This document shows, one piece after another, positions 53,148 to 61,746 of a stretch of DNA of 64,000 nucleotides. The stretch's first letter is position 1, and each line of letters starts with the position of its first letter. The stretch is taken from positions 1,054,001-1,118,000 of the forward strand of contig JALCUE010000001.1 of NCBI GenBank assembly GCA_022655215.1, written 5' to 3'. A program made the translations under genes and the position numbers. Under the pieces are notes generated by a model. It saw only the letters and a program-made list of their open reading frames with translations, was not told the origin of the DNA and did no database searches. Source of the DNA: Atopobiaceae bacterium. GTDB taxonomy: Bacteria > Actinomycetota > Coriobacteriia > Coriobacteriales > Atopobiaceae.

Positions 53148-55865
53148 CTATGCCGACCGCGGGATCCAACACTGCGACGACGTCCCATTGGCGACATATG
53201 TCTGCACGTTCGTGCCGTCCGAAGCCAAGCCTCCCGCGACGTCGAGCGAGGTGCCGAGCGAACTCACGATGGTGAGCCCCGACGTGGTCATGGTCAGGTG
53301 CCATCCCTGCGCCGACGTGGAGTTGGAGGAGTATTGCTGGACGTTCGCGCCCGCAGCGGACGACCCTCCGGCGACGTCGAGCACCTTGCCGCTGCCCACG
53401 TTGGTGATCGTGACGTGATCGCCCACGGACGTCACCTTCCAGGACTGGGCCGCGGTGCCGTTCTTCGTCCAGATCCGCACGTTCGCGCCATCCGAGGAGC
53501 TGCCGCCGGCGACGTCGAGGCATCTGCCAGGCGCTGCCATCGACTCGAGCACGTAGGTGCCATCCGACAAGGCCGCATGCGCGGAGAACCTCCATTGCTG
53601 GGCGCCCGTCCCGTTCGATGCATAGGTCCGGACGTTCGTGCCGTCCACCGTGGACCCCGCCGTCACATCGAGGACCTGCCCGCCTCCGAGCGCGCTCCAA
53701 AGCGTGACCGAGCCATCCGAGCCGGCGACGGCGACCCACTTCTGGGCCCTCGAACCGTTGGAGGCGTACTGCTGGACGTTCGTCCCGCTGGCACATGTGC
53801 CTCCCGCCACGTCGAGGACCTTGCCGCTGCCCACGTCCGTGAGCGTGACATAGCCGGACTCGTCGACGGACACGTACATGGTCTGGGCCGTGGTCCCGTT
53901 CGAGGAGTAGATCTGCACGTTTCCACCGTCCGAGGTCGAGCCACCGGCGACGTCGAGCACCTTGGAGCCCGAAAGGCCGGTGGAGACCGTATAGCAGCCC
54001 GAGGCGAGCTGGGATCCGTCCTTGTTGAGCGAGACCTTCTGGAGGTTGCCATCGGAGAACCAGAACCTCTGCGCCGAGGACCCGTTGCTCCCCCAGATCT
54101 GGAGGTTCGTGCCATTCGCGGTCGAGCCGCCCGCCAGGTCGATGACGACGTCCCCTCCGAGAGCGCTCACGAGCGTGTATGACCCGTTCGAGGAGCGGAC
54201 CGCGACCCACTTCTGCGCCTTGCTCCCGTTGGAGGTCCATTGCCTGACGTTCGTGCCTGCGGCGGAGGAGGCCCCGGCGACGTCGAGGACCTTCCCCGAG
54301 GCGACGTTGGTGAGGGTCACATAACCCGACGCGTCGTGCGAGACCACCCACCTCTGCGCATCAGTGTCGTTCGAGGCATACGCCTGGACGTTCGCACCAT
54401 CGGCAGTGGAGCCGGCCGCGACGTCGAGGACGGCGGAGAGCGAGGAGTCGACCGAGACGGAGTAGGTCCCGTCCGCGAGGTCATCCGCATGGGCCATCGC
54501 CTGCGAGTCCAGGCTCTGGTCGAGGACGAATCTCTGCGCCTGCGTTCCGTTGTCCGCATAGACCTCCACGTTGGCGCCGTCCGAGGTGGATCCCCCGGCG
54601 ATGTCGAGGACGAGCCCCTGGCCCAGCGCGGAGTAGAACGTGTATGTCCCATCCCCGTTCGAGACGGGGACCCAGAGCTGGGAGGTCGTCCCGTTGGACG
54701 ACCACTGCTGGACGTTCGTGCCCTGGACCTTGGTGCCTGCGCTCACGTCAAGGAGCTTCCCGGTCGAGACGTTCTCTATCGTCACGTAGCCGTCTCCCGC
54801 CGAGCTCACCTTCCATTGCTGGGTGGATCCGGAGGAGGAGCCCACGCACACGTTCGTGCCCCCGGATATGACCCCCACCGTCTTCGACGTGTCCGACGCG
54901 AGGCAGATCGTGTAGGTGCCATCCGCGACCGAGCCCTCGTTCGCGCTTGCGAGCTCATCCACCGTCGACCCGAGATACCCCAGGCAGTCGTCGAGTTCCT
55001 TGCGGTAGCGGCTCACATAGGAGGAGCCATAGGTATAGGAGTACTTTCCGTTCGAGATGCCGGCGATGAGGCTGTTGGCGAGGGAGCTTGCGAACTGCCT
55101 GCTGCTCATCGAGGAGCTGAGGCCAGCCCCTTGAGCCCACTTGCGCCACCCGCCGTCGCCGAACAGGTTGCACATCCCCCAGCACATTCCCCTCGCACAG
55201 TCATCATAGGAATCGAGGTCGATGCCATAGGAACTCGAGAGGTAGCTCTTCGCCGGCACGTAGTAGCTCTGCGCGGCCCACCCGTTCTGGAGCTGCGAGA
55301 AGAGCGTGGGGTCCGCGGCATAGGCCTGGTGCCAGCTCCAGTTGAGGTCCTCGGCGAGCGTGTACTGCCTGCCTCCGACCCTGTAGGTGCGCGTGTCACC
55401 GCCGTTCGCATCCACGTCCCACCCGTAGATGTCGCCTATCTGCTTGAGGGAGGTGAACGTGTCCGGGTATGCGGCATAGACGCTCTCGAGGAAGTTCCCG
55501 AGACCGTAGCGATTGTCGAACTGGAAATAGCCCATTGCGTGATAGCCATCGCCCGAGCTGAGGCCCTGGTCATAGTTCTGGGAGCTCTCGTACTTGCAGA
55601 AGTAGAGCATCCTGTCGGAGAAGGACATGGGGGTGACGGAGGAGACGGACTGGGCGGAAAGGCCGTCATCGGCCGAGGAGGCCGCGGCATCGCCGGCATC
55701 ATAGGCGTCGGACCGGTCGAACGAGGTCCCCGTGGTCTCGGTCACGTACTCGGACAGCGTCCGTGCCATGGCCGGGGCGGGAGACATGGCGAGGCCGACC
55801 GCCGAGACGATGGCGACCGCCAACACGAGCAGGGAGGTCTTGATGCGGAGTGTGGTTCGGCTCAT
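53148..55865 (-). CDS. Secreted protein with lysozyme-like region and four ricin-type beta-trefoils
   Basis: A 905-residue exported protein. Residues 1-35 are a signal peptide (cleavage near AMARTL). A linker follows. Residues about 80-320 form a domain with FCKYESSQNYDQGLSSGDG and YHAMGYFQFDNRYGLGNFL, a pattern seen in secreted proteins of related bacteria that may be lysozyme-like; the Glu in YESS would be a candidate acid. Residues 325-905 hold four RICIN-type trefoils of about 140 residues, each with repeated KVLDVAGGS..NGTNVQ..SNG.AQKW units. Ricin trefoils bind glycans. There is no anchor, so it is probably released. Catalysis is not shown. Confidence 0.82.
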   Translation of the reverse strand: MSRTTLRIKTSLLVLAVAIVSAVGLAMSPAPAMARTLSEYVTETTGTSFDRSDAYDAGDAAASSADDGLSAQSVSSVTPMSFSDRMLYFCKYESSQNYDQGLSSGDGYHAMGYFQFDNRYGLGNFLESVYAAYPDTFTSLKQIGDIYGWDVDANGGDTRTYRVGGRQYTLAEDLNWSWHQAYAADPTLFSQLQNGWAAQSYYVPAKSYLSSSYGIDLDSYDDCARGMCWGMCNLFGDGGWRKWAQGAGLSSSMSSRQFASSLANSLIAGISNGKYSYTYGSSYVSRYRKELDDCLGYLGSTVDELASANEGSVADGTYTICLASDTSKTVGVISGGTNVCVGSSSGSTQQWKVSSAGDGYVTIENVSTGKLLDVSAGTKVQGTNVQQWSSNGTTSQLWVPVSNGDGTYTFYSALGQGLVLDIAGGSTSDGANVEVYADNGTQAQRFVLDQSLDSQAMAHADDLADGTYSVSVDSSLSAVLDVAAGSTADGANVQAYASNDTDAQRWVVSHDASGYVTLTNVASGKVLDVAGASSAAGTNVRQWTSNGSKAQKWVAVRSSNGSYTLVSALGGDVVIDLAGGSTANGTNLQIWGSNGSSAQRFWFSDGNLQKVSLNKDGSQLASGCYTVSTGLSGSKVLDVAGGSTSDGGNVQIYSSNGTTAQTMYVSVDESGYVTLTDVGSGKVLDVAGGTCASGTNVQQYASNGSRAQKWVAVAGSDGSVTLWSALGGGQVLDVTAGSTVDGTNVRTYASNGTGAQQWRFSAHAALSDGTYVLESMAAPGRCLDVAGGSSSDGANVRIWTKNGTAAQSWKVTSVGDHVTITNVGSGKVLDVAGGSSAAGANVQQYSSNSTSAQGWHLTMTTSGLTIVSSLGTSLDVAGGLASDGTNVQTYVANGTSSQCWIPRSA

Positions 55866-55897
55866 CTTCGTCTGCTCCGTTTCCGTTCGATCGAGCG

Positions 55898-56872
55898 TCA
55901 GAGGGAGGACCTCGCCTCCCGACGACGCTCTTCCTGCATGTCATAGGTGGCCATGACCTGAAGCTCCCAGTCGCGCCTATGCCCCTTCACCACGGTGTCG
56001 AGGATGAGGCCGCACACCAGGAACAGTGCCGCGAGGCCGCAGAACGAGACCGCGAGGATGGCCGTGGGGAACCTCGGCACGAGACCGATCGCGTTGAACT
56101 CGGCGATGACAGGTATGCCGAGGATGAGGCCGATCACGAAGAAGATAGCCGCGAGGATGGAGAAGAAGCCGAGAGGCTTGTAGTCCTTGAACAGGGAGAA
56201 GATCATCTTGAGGACCTTGATGCCATCAGACACCGTGTTGAGCTTGGAGACGGACCCCTCAGGTCGATCACGATAGACGATCGGCACCTGGGCGATCCTC
56301 CAACCCTTGTCGATGGCATGGATGGAGAGCTCGGTCTCGATCTCGAAGCCCGGCGAGAGCACGGGGAGGGTCTTGGCGAAGACCCTGTTGTAGGCACGGT
56401 ATCCCGTCATGACGTCGTTGAGCTCCACACCGTAGAGCAGGCCGATGAGCCAGCGGACGAGATTGTTGCCGAAGCCGTGACCGGCACGCTCGTTCTCCTC
56501 GCCATACGTGCCGTTGGAGAGACGGTCCCCCACCACATGGTCGGCCTCATCGTCCACGAGAGGCTGGAGGAGCTCGCGGGCCTGGTCTGCCGGATAGGTG
56601 TCGTCGCCATCGACCATGATGTAGTAGTCGGCGTCGATGTCGCGCATCATCTGGCGGACGACGTTGCCCTTGCCCTGACGCGACTCGAAACGAACGATCG
56701 CCCCGTGCTCGCGAGCGATCGATGCGGTGTCATCACTCGAGTTGTTGTCATATACGTAGATGTCCGCCTCGGGAAGCTCGCGACGGAAGTCATCGACCAC
56801 CTTGCCCACGGTGAGGGACTCGTTGTAGCACGGTATGAGGACCGCGATGGAACCTGTCTCACGCTCTGCCAT
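55898..56872 (-). CDS. GT2 family glycosyltransferase (DPM1/polyprenyl-phosphate type)
   Basis: A 324-residue enzyme with a GT-A domain: IAVLIPCYNESLTVG, YVYDNNSSDDT, the metal-binding DGDD and DVMTGYRAYNR. Two C-terminal transmembrane helices (residues about 232-255 and 268-292) anchor it. This layout makes polyprenyl-phosphate sugars at the inner face. With the GtrA-like gene 173 bases upstream it can feed the GT-C-like enzymes of this window. GAAGGG is 5 bases before the ATG at 56872. Confidence 0.9.
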   Translation of the reverse strand: MAERETGSIAVLIPCYNESLTVGKVVDDFRRELPEADIYVYDNNSSDDTASIAREHGAIVRFESRQGKGNVVRQMMRDIDADYYIMVDGDDTYPADQARELLQPLVDDEADHVVGDRLSNGTYGEENERAGHGFGNNLVRWLIGLLYGVELNDVMTGYRAYNRVFAKTLPVLSPGFEIETELSIHAIDKGWRIAQVPIVYRDRPEGSVSKLNTVSDGIKVLKMIFSLFKDYKPLGFFSILAAIFFVIGLILGIPVIAEFNAIGLVPRFPTAILAVSFCGLAALFLVCGLILDTVVKGHRRDWELQVMATYDMQEERRREARSSL

Positions 56873-57045
56873 GGTCACCCTTCAATCGCATGGGCGCGCA
56901 TGCGCCCCTGATCTCGCCCCGGGGTCCTCCCCGAAGACACCCCGTCAACGATACCACGGGCATGGCACGGCATACCACACCTCACGAGAGCAGCAGAGAT
57001 GTCTAAGGTCGGGGAATCAGGTCGGAGACGGGAAGAGTGGGGATG

Positions 57046-57462
57046 TCACGCCTTCGCATCTGCGGCGTCGCCTGCGTCAAGCCACTTCTTACGGTTGAAG
57101 AAGTTCCAGATCATGACGATGAACGTGGCGAAGAGCTTCGAGATGGTGATCATGAGGGCGGAGTCGCCGAGCGTGGCCACGCCGGCCCACATGCAGACCT
57201 CGTTTATCCCGAGCCCGATGACGGACAGGATGACGAAGATGACGAACTCCTTGCGCTTGGAGAGGTCCTGCCTGTGCGTGAACACGAAGCGCATGGACGC
57301 GACGTAGTTGAAGATGACCGACACCGTGAACGAGATGGCCGCCGCCACGACCGCATCCATCCCGAAGATCTGCGTGAGCAGCATGAGGATGCCATAGTCG
57401 ATCGCGAATGCGATGACGCCGACGACGCCGAACTTGAGGAACTGGGCTATGAGCTTCTGCAC
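57046..57462 (-). CDS. GtrA family membrane protein
   Basis: A 138-residue protein with four transmembrane helices, starting VQKLIAQFLKFGVVGVIAF. FNYVASMRFVFTHR and MIWNFFNRKKW match GtrA, thought to help flip polyprenyl-phosphate sugars across the membrane. The start is GTG at 57462, with GGAGG 8 bases upstream. It precedes the GT2 gene on the same strand. Confidence 0.9.
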   Translation of the reverse strand: MQKLIAQFLKFGVVGVIAFAIDYGILMLLTQIFGMDAVVAAAISFTVSVIFNYVASMRFVFTHRQDLSKRKEFVIFVILSVIGLGINEVCMWAGVATLGDSALMITISKLFATFIVMIWNFFNRKKWLDAGDAADAKA

Positions 57463-57629
57463 GACGGGCACCTCCGGACGTGGCCTATTCGCATCCAACG
57501 ATACCCCCAACGGGTGCCCTTCGACCGGTACGTGCCCATTCCCGCAGGTGCATCACATGAAATCAACTACCATCGAGAAAACGGCGGACATATGACGCCA
57601 GCGGGCGTCGCATCTCCTCTGGAGGGCAC

Positions 57630-58718
57630 ATGGCATACGAACAGCCGGGACGCGGAAACAACCGGAACCTCTCCCAGAACCTGGTGGGCGGGAGGGGCGG
57701 ATCACGTCCGGCCGCCCGTCAGGGCTCGGGCTCGATGAGGTCGCAGCAGCCCCGCGCTCGCTCCGACTCCCGTGCGAGGTCCCGCGGCAACGTGGCGACC
57801 AACCGTCGACGCGACACCGGCTATACCCTCCACCAGCACAGCATCAACTTCAACGACCGCCGCTTCGGCGGCGGTTCGAGGATGGACCCTCGCCTGCTCA
57901 TCGTCGGCGGCGTCGTCATCGTGCTCCTCGTGGTCGCGTTCCTCGGCATCTCGAGCTGCGTCCGGTCCTGCTCTGCCTCGACCGACACGCAGGCGACGAC
58001 CGACTCACGCGTGGCCTCCGGCGTCTCCGCCGACATGACCTCCAGGCTCGAGGCGGCCCTCGACAGTGGCGATGACCTGACGTGGATCGCCGCGAACGCC
58101 GACAGGTATCCCTCGGAGCGCATGCTGGAGCTCGCCATCGACGAGCCCGCCGCGGTCGGCTTCGTGAGGGCCTATCCGGATGCCTCGAAGAGCGCGCAGT
58201 CCTATGCGGACACGGTGACGCAAGGGACCTATCCCCAGCTCACGCAGTTCGACTCACGCTGGGGCAACGTCGACTACGGCGGACTTCCGCTGGGAGTCAC
58301 GGGCTCCGGACCGACCTGCCTCTCGATCGCCTACATGGGTCTCACGGGGTCGGGCGACAAGACGCCCGCCGACGTGGCCCAGGTGGCGACCGACGCCGGA
58401 TGTGCCTCGGGAGACTCCGGCACCACCGGGACCTTCTTCGTGGACAAGGCGAGCGACCTCGGCCTCTCCTCCTCGTCGCTCTCCGTCGACACCACTTCCC
58501 TGACGGGGGCGCTCAAGGATGGCAAGGTCGTCATCTGCCTGGTCAAGTCGGGCTCCCTCACGAGCGAGACCCACTACGTCCTGGTGACCGGCCTCAACGA
58601 GAACGGGACCGCAAACGTATGGGACCCCTCCTCGACCGAGGTGGGGTCCCATGAGTGGAGCTGTGACACCATCGTGAGCGCCTCCGAGGCGCTCTATGGG
58701 ATCGCGAAGGCCTCCTAG
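57630..58718 (+). CDS. C39-like peptidase domain protein with Ser in the catalytic Cys position
   Basis: A 362-residue protein. Residues 1-85 are basic and Gln/Arg-rich and cytoplasmic. A transmembrane segment lies near 88-112. The extracellular part has a Peptidase_C39_2-like domain at about 200-362: QFDSRWGNVDYGG, then GVTGSGPTCLSIAYMG, where the family normally has GCGPT. Here Ser226 replaces the Cys, with Cys230 four residues on. His315 is in SETHYVLVTG and an Asp is in NVWDPSS. It may be inactive or use another residue. GGAGGG precedes the ATG. Confidence 0.82.
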   Translation: MAYEQPGRGNNRNLSQNLVGGRGGSRPAARQGSGSMRSQQPRARSDSRARSRGNVATNRRRDTGYTLHQHSINFNDRRFGGGSRMDPRLLIVGGVVIVLLVVAFLGISSCVRSCSASTDTQATTDSRVASGVSADMTSRLEAALDSGDDLTWIAANADRYPSERMLELAIDEPAAVGFVRAYPDASKSAQSYADTVTQGTYPQLTQFDSRWGNVDYGGLPLGVTGSGPTCLSIAYMGLTGSGDKTPADVAQVATDAGCASGDSGTTGTFFVDKASDLGLSSSSLSVDTTSLTGALKDGKVVICLVKSGSLTSETHYVLVTGLNENGTANVWDPSSTEVGSHEWSCDTIVSASEALYGIAKAS

Positions 58719-60439
58719 GAGAGCAGCTCCTGCGCCGCGGCGGCGAGCTTGGCCTGCAGGGCCTCTGACGAGGCTCGCGTGGCCTCCTTGGTGAACAGGT
58801 ACGCCTTGATCTTGGGCTCGGTGCCGGACGGGCGGATTATCACCTTGCAGCCCTCGGCCAGACGGAACTCGAGCACGTTGGCGGCGGGAAGCGTCTGAGC
58901 GGCCTCCTTCTGGAGCCCGCTCACGCGAGGCATGGGTGCGCAGGCGTCATAGTCGGTGAAGCCCTCCACCGCAAGGCCGGCGATGCTCGTGGGCTGGCTC
59001 TCGCGCAGGCCGGCCATGATCGACGACATCTTCTCGGCACCCGAGGCGCCGGGGAAGCTCACGTTGACGACGCCGTTCAGGTAGAAGCCGTACCTCTCGT
59101 ACAGCGCCTCCATGGCCTCATAGAGGTCCATGCCCTTGTCTGCGTAGTAGGCTGCCATCTCCACGCAGAGCATGGAGGCGACGACGGCGTCCTTGTCACG
59201 CACGTGGGTGCCCGCGAGGTAGCCGTAGCTCTCCTCGAATCCCATGAGGAAGCGCTCTCCCTCCCCGGCATCGGTGAGCAGGTCGATCTGCCCTCCGATG
59301 TACTTGAACCCGGTGAGGACGCGGCGCATCTCGAAGCCGTGGTCGAGGGCGACGGCGTCGGGCATGGCGGACGAGACGATCGTGGAGACGGCCACCTTGG
59401 CATGGACGTCCTCCCCCGCCGCCTCCTTGGTGGTGGCGAGCCAGTCCAGCAGCAGGATCCCCATCTCGTTGCCCGAGAGGAGCTTGTACTCCCCATCGTG
59501 CGGGATGGCGGTGCCCATGCGGTCGGCATCGGGATCGGTGGCGAGGAGTAGGTCGGGCTTGACCTCGTCACAGAGCTTGAGGCCCAGCTCGAGGGCGGCG
59601 CGGTTCTCGGGGTTGGGGTAGCTGCACGTGGGGAAGTCGCCATCGGGCTCGGCCTGCTCGGGTACCACGGTGACGTTCTTGACGCCGATGCGGTCGAGGA
59701 TCTTGCCCACGCACTCCATGCCGCTGCCGTTGAGCGGCGTGTAGACCACCTTGAAGTCGGGGCTCGCCTTGAAGCCGGGAACCGACTGCGTCGCCACGGC
59801 GTCGATGAAGGCGTCGATGACCTCGTCGCTGGTCCACTCGATGAGACCTGCCGCCATCGCCTCGTCGAAGTCCATGGTCCTGACGCCGTCGAAGACGTCG
59901 GTCTTGTCGATGGTGTCCTGGATCTCGGCCGCGGCCTCCTCGGCGATCTGGCAGCCGCCGTCGTCGTAGACCTTGTAGCCGTTGTAGATGGCGGGGTTAT
60001 GGCTGGCGGTGACGGCTATGCCCGCCGAGCAGGAGAGATGACGCGTGGCGAACGACAGGGCGGGGACCGGCTCGATGCGGGGGTAGACGAAGCTCTTGAT
60101 GCCATTGGCCGCGAGCACGCCGGCGGCATAGCGGACGAAATCCTCGCCCTTGTTGCGCGAGTCACGCGCGATGGCGACCGTGGGGTGGTCGTAGTGGGCG
60201 TTCAGATAGGTGGCGAGACCCTGCGTGGCCTGGCCGACCGTGTAGATGTTCATGCGGTTGGTGCCCACGCCGATCACGCCGCGGAGACCGGCCGTACCGA
60301 ACTCGAGGTCACGATAGAAGGCGTCGACGATCTTGTCCTCGTCACCGGCGGCCAGCATCTGGTCGATCTCGGCCTTGAGGTCCGGCTCCTTGACGCTTGC
60401 CTTCCAAAGCCGAGCGCGCTCCTCGATCGTCTTGTCCAT
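58715..60439 (-). CDS. Phosphoglucomutase/phosphomannomutase
   Basis: A 574-residue alpha-D-phosphohexomutase of the large PgcA-like type. TASHNPAIYNGYK holds the phospho-Ser, DPDADRMGTAI binds Mg, GFEESYGYLAG is the sugar loop and RPSGTEPKIKAYL the phosphate loop. It interconverts hexose-1- and -6-phosphates for glycan and glycogen precursors. AAGGGG precedes the ATG at 60439; the frame extends upstream to 60823 without signal. Its stop overlaps that of the convergent C39-like gene by 4 bases. Confidence 0.95.
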   Translation of the reverse strand: MDKTIEERARLWKASVKEPDLKAEIDQMLAAGDEDKIVDAFYRDLEFGTAGLRGVIGVGTNRMNIYTVGQATQGLATYLNAHYDHPTVAIARDSRNKGEDFVRYAAGVLAANGIKSFVYPRIEPVPALSFATRHLSCSAGIAVTASHNPAIYNGYKVYDDGGCQIAEEAAAEIQDTIDKTDVFDGVRTMDFDEAMAAGLIEWTSDEVIDAFIDAVATQSVPGFKASPDFKVVYTPLNGSGMECVGKILDRIGVKNVTVVPEQAEPDGDFPTCSYPNPENRAALELGLKLCDEVKPDLLLATDPDADRMGTAIPHDGEYKLLSGNEMGILLLDWLATTKEAAGEDVHAKVAVSTIVSSAMPDAVALDHGFEMRRVLTGFKYIGGQIDLLTDAGEGERFLMGFEESYGYLAGTHVRDKDAVVASMLCVEMAAYYADKGMDLYEAMEALYERYGFYLNGVVNVSFPGASGAEKMSSIMAGLRESQPTSIAGLAVEGFTDYDACAPMPRVSGLQKEAAQTLPAANVLEFRLAEGCKVIIRPSGTEPKIKAYLFTKEATRASSEALQAKLAAAAQELLS

Positions 60440-60605
60440 GATCGAACCCCTTCTTCTGAGCGGGGACCAGGCGCCTACGACGCTCGGGCCCCATGACGTC
60501 ATGCGACCAAATCTCATGACACATCGTACCCCCATGGGTGCGAGACGTACGCAGGTCGCGACAAGTGGCGTCGGTACCGGGGGATACGGCAGGGGACATG
60601 GGCCC

Positions 60606-61412
60606 CTACCGTCCGAGTGCCGCCGCGCGTGCTTCCATGATCCGCTTGCGGATGGACGGCACGCGGCCTGGGTCCATCGGCTCCACGCCGGCGAGCCGAT
60701 ACGGTATGCCCAGCGCCTCGTACTTCGCCTCGCCCATGGTGTGATACGGCAGGACGTCAAGGCCCACCACGTTGTCCCATCGCGCCATGATGCGGCCCAC
60801 GCCCGCGAGCTCGTCGGGGTCATCGGTGATGCCCGGCACCACCACGTGACGGATCACCGTCGGGATGCGTCGCCTCGCGAGCTCGTCCCCGAACGCGAGA
60901 GGCCGCTCGGGACCACGTCCGCACAGGTCGCGGTGCCCCTCGGCATCGGAGTGCTTGATGTCGAGGAGCACCAGGTCCGTGTTGGCGAGGAGTCGCTCGA
61001 AACGATCGGGCCGCTCGGGGTCCCAGGCGGCACCCGACGTGTCGAGGCAGGTGTGGACGCGACCGGCCGGAGCGGAGTGCGCCGCCTCGAAGAGGGCTCC
61101 CACGAAGCCGGGCTGCGCGAGCGGCTCCCCTCCGGTCACCGTGATCCCACCGTGCCGATAGAAGGCGCGGTTGCGCTCGAACATGTCCAGCACGTGCGCC
61201 ACCGTGGACGGCGTGCCGGGACGTGCCCCGGACTGATCGCCGAAGGGGGCGTCGGCCGGGACCTCGTCCCAGGTGTCCGGATTGTGGCAGTAGGCGCAAC
61301 GCATGGGGCATCCCTGGACGAACACCACCAGGCGCACCCCGGGGCCATCCACCGTCCCGAACGTCTCGATGGAGTGCAGACGCCCGACGACGTCGACCGC
61401 ATCATCGCCCAT
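60606..61412 (-). CDS. pflA: Pyruvate formate-lyase activating enzyme
   Basis: A 268-residue radical SAM protein. CPMRCAYCHNPDTW gives the CxxxCxxC cluster site near residues 35-42, and TVTGGEPLAQPGF and DIKHSD follow as in PflA. It puts a radical on the glycine of pyruvate formate-lyase under anoxic conditions. Here its target should be the separate 83-residue glycyl-radical protein just upstream. The gene follows that protein by 37 bases. Confidence 0.95.
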   Translation of the reverse strand: MGDDAVDVVGRLHSIETFGTVDGPGVRLVVFVQGCPMRCAYCHNPDTWDEVPADAPFGDQSGARPGTPSTVAHVLDMFERNRAFYRHGGITVTGGEPLAQPGFVGALFEAAHSAPAGRVHTCLDTSGAAWDPERPDRFERLLANTDLVLLDIKHSDAEGHRDLCGRGPERPLAFGDELARRRIPTVIRHVVVPGITDDPDELAGVGRIMARWDNVVGLDVLPYHTMGEAKYEALGIPYRLAGVEPMDPGRVPSIRKRIMEARAAALGR

Positions 61413-61449
61413 CGCGTTCCCACCATCCAGTCGTATGGTCGTGCGTCCC

Positions 61450-61701
61450 CTACATCGCCTTGTGGAAGGTGCGGGAGATGACCTCGTCCTGCTGCTCCTT
61501 GGTGAGCTTGTTGAAGTTCACCGCATAGCCGGAGACGCGGATGGTGAGCTGCGGGTACTTCTCGGGATGGGCCTGTGCGTCGATGAGGGTGTCACGGTTG
61601 AACACGTTGACGTTCAGGTGATGGCCGCCCTTCTCGGCATAGGCGTCGAGCATGCTCACGAGGTTGTCGACCTGGGTCTCGGGTACCTCTGATGTCTTCA
61701 T
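61450..61701 (-). CDS. Stand-alone glycyl-radical subunit of pyruvate formate-lyase (GrcA-like)
   Basis: An 83-residue protein equal to the C-terminal end of a normal [37 protein letters not shown] (radical Gly58) and [16 protein letters not shown] are the standard motifs. In E. coli GrcA is a spare part for damaged PFL. Here the adjacent PflB lacks this domain, so this protein must complete it. It has its own start with a strong SD (AAGGAGGAG) and begins 45 bases after the pflB stop, so this is not a frameshift. Confidence 0.92.
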   Translation of the reverse strand: MKTSEVPETQVDNLVSMLDAYAEKGGHHLNVNVFNRDTLIDAQAHPEKYPQLTIRVSGYAVNFNKLTKEQQDEVISRTFHKAM

Positions 61702-61746
61702 GTGCTCCTCCTTGGATTACCGATGGCTGGTCGTGGGACCGTATGA

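Noticed and set aside
53160-54900. CRISPR-like or DNA tandem repeats in the lectin gene
   Set aside because: The periodicity is at protein level (trefoil subrepeats of about 45 residues) and the DNA copies are diverged; no spacers or cas genes.
61702-61746. Frameshift as cause of the missing PFL radical domain
   Set aside because: The core ends with a distinct acidic tail and stop, and the small gene has its own strong SD and N-terminal sequence. A single indel would not rejoin them cleanly.
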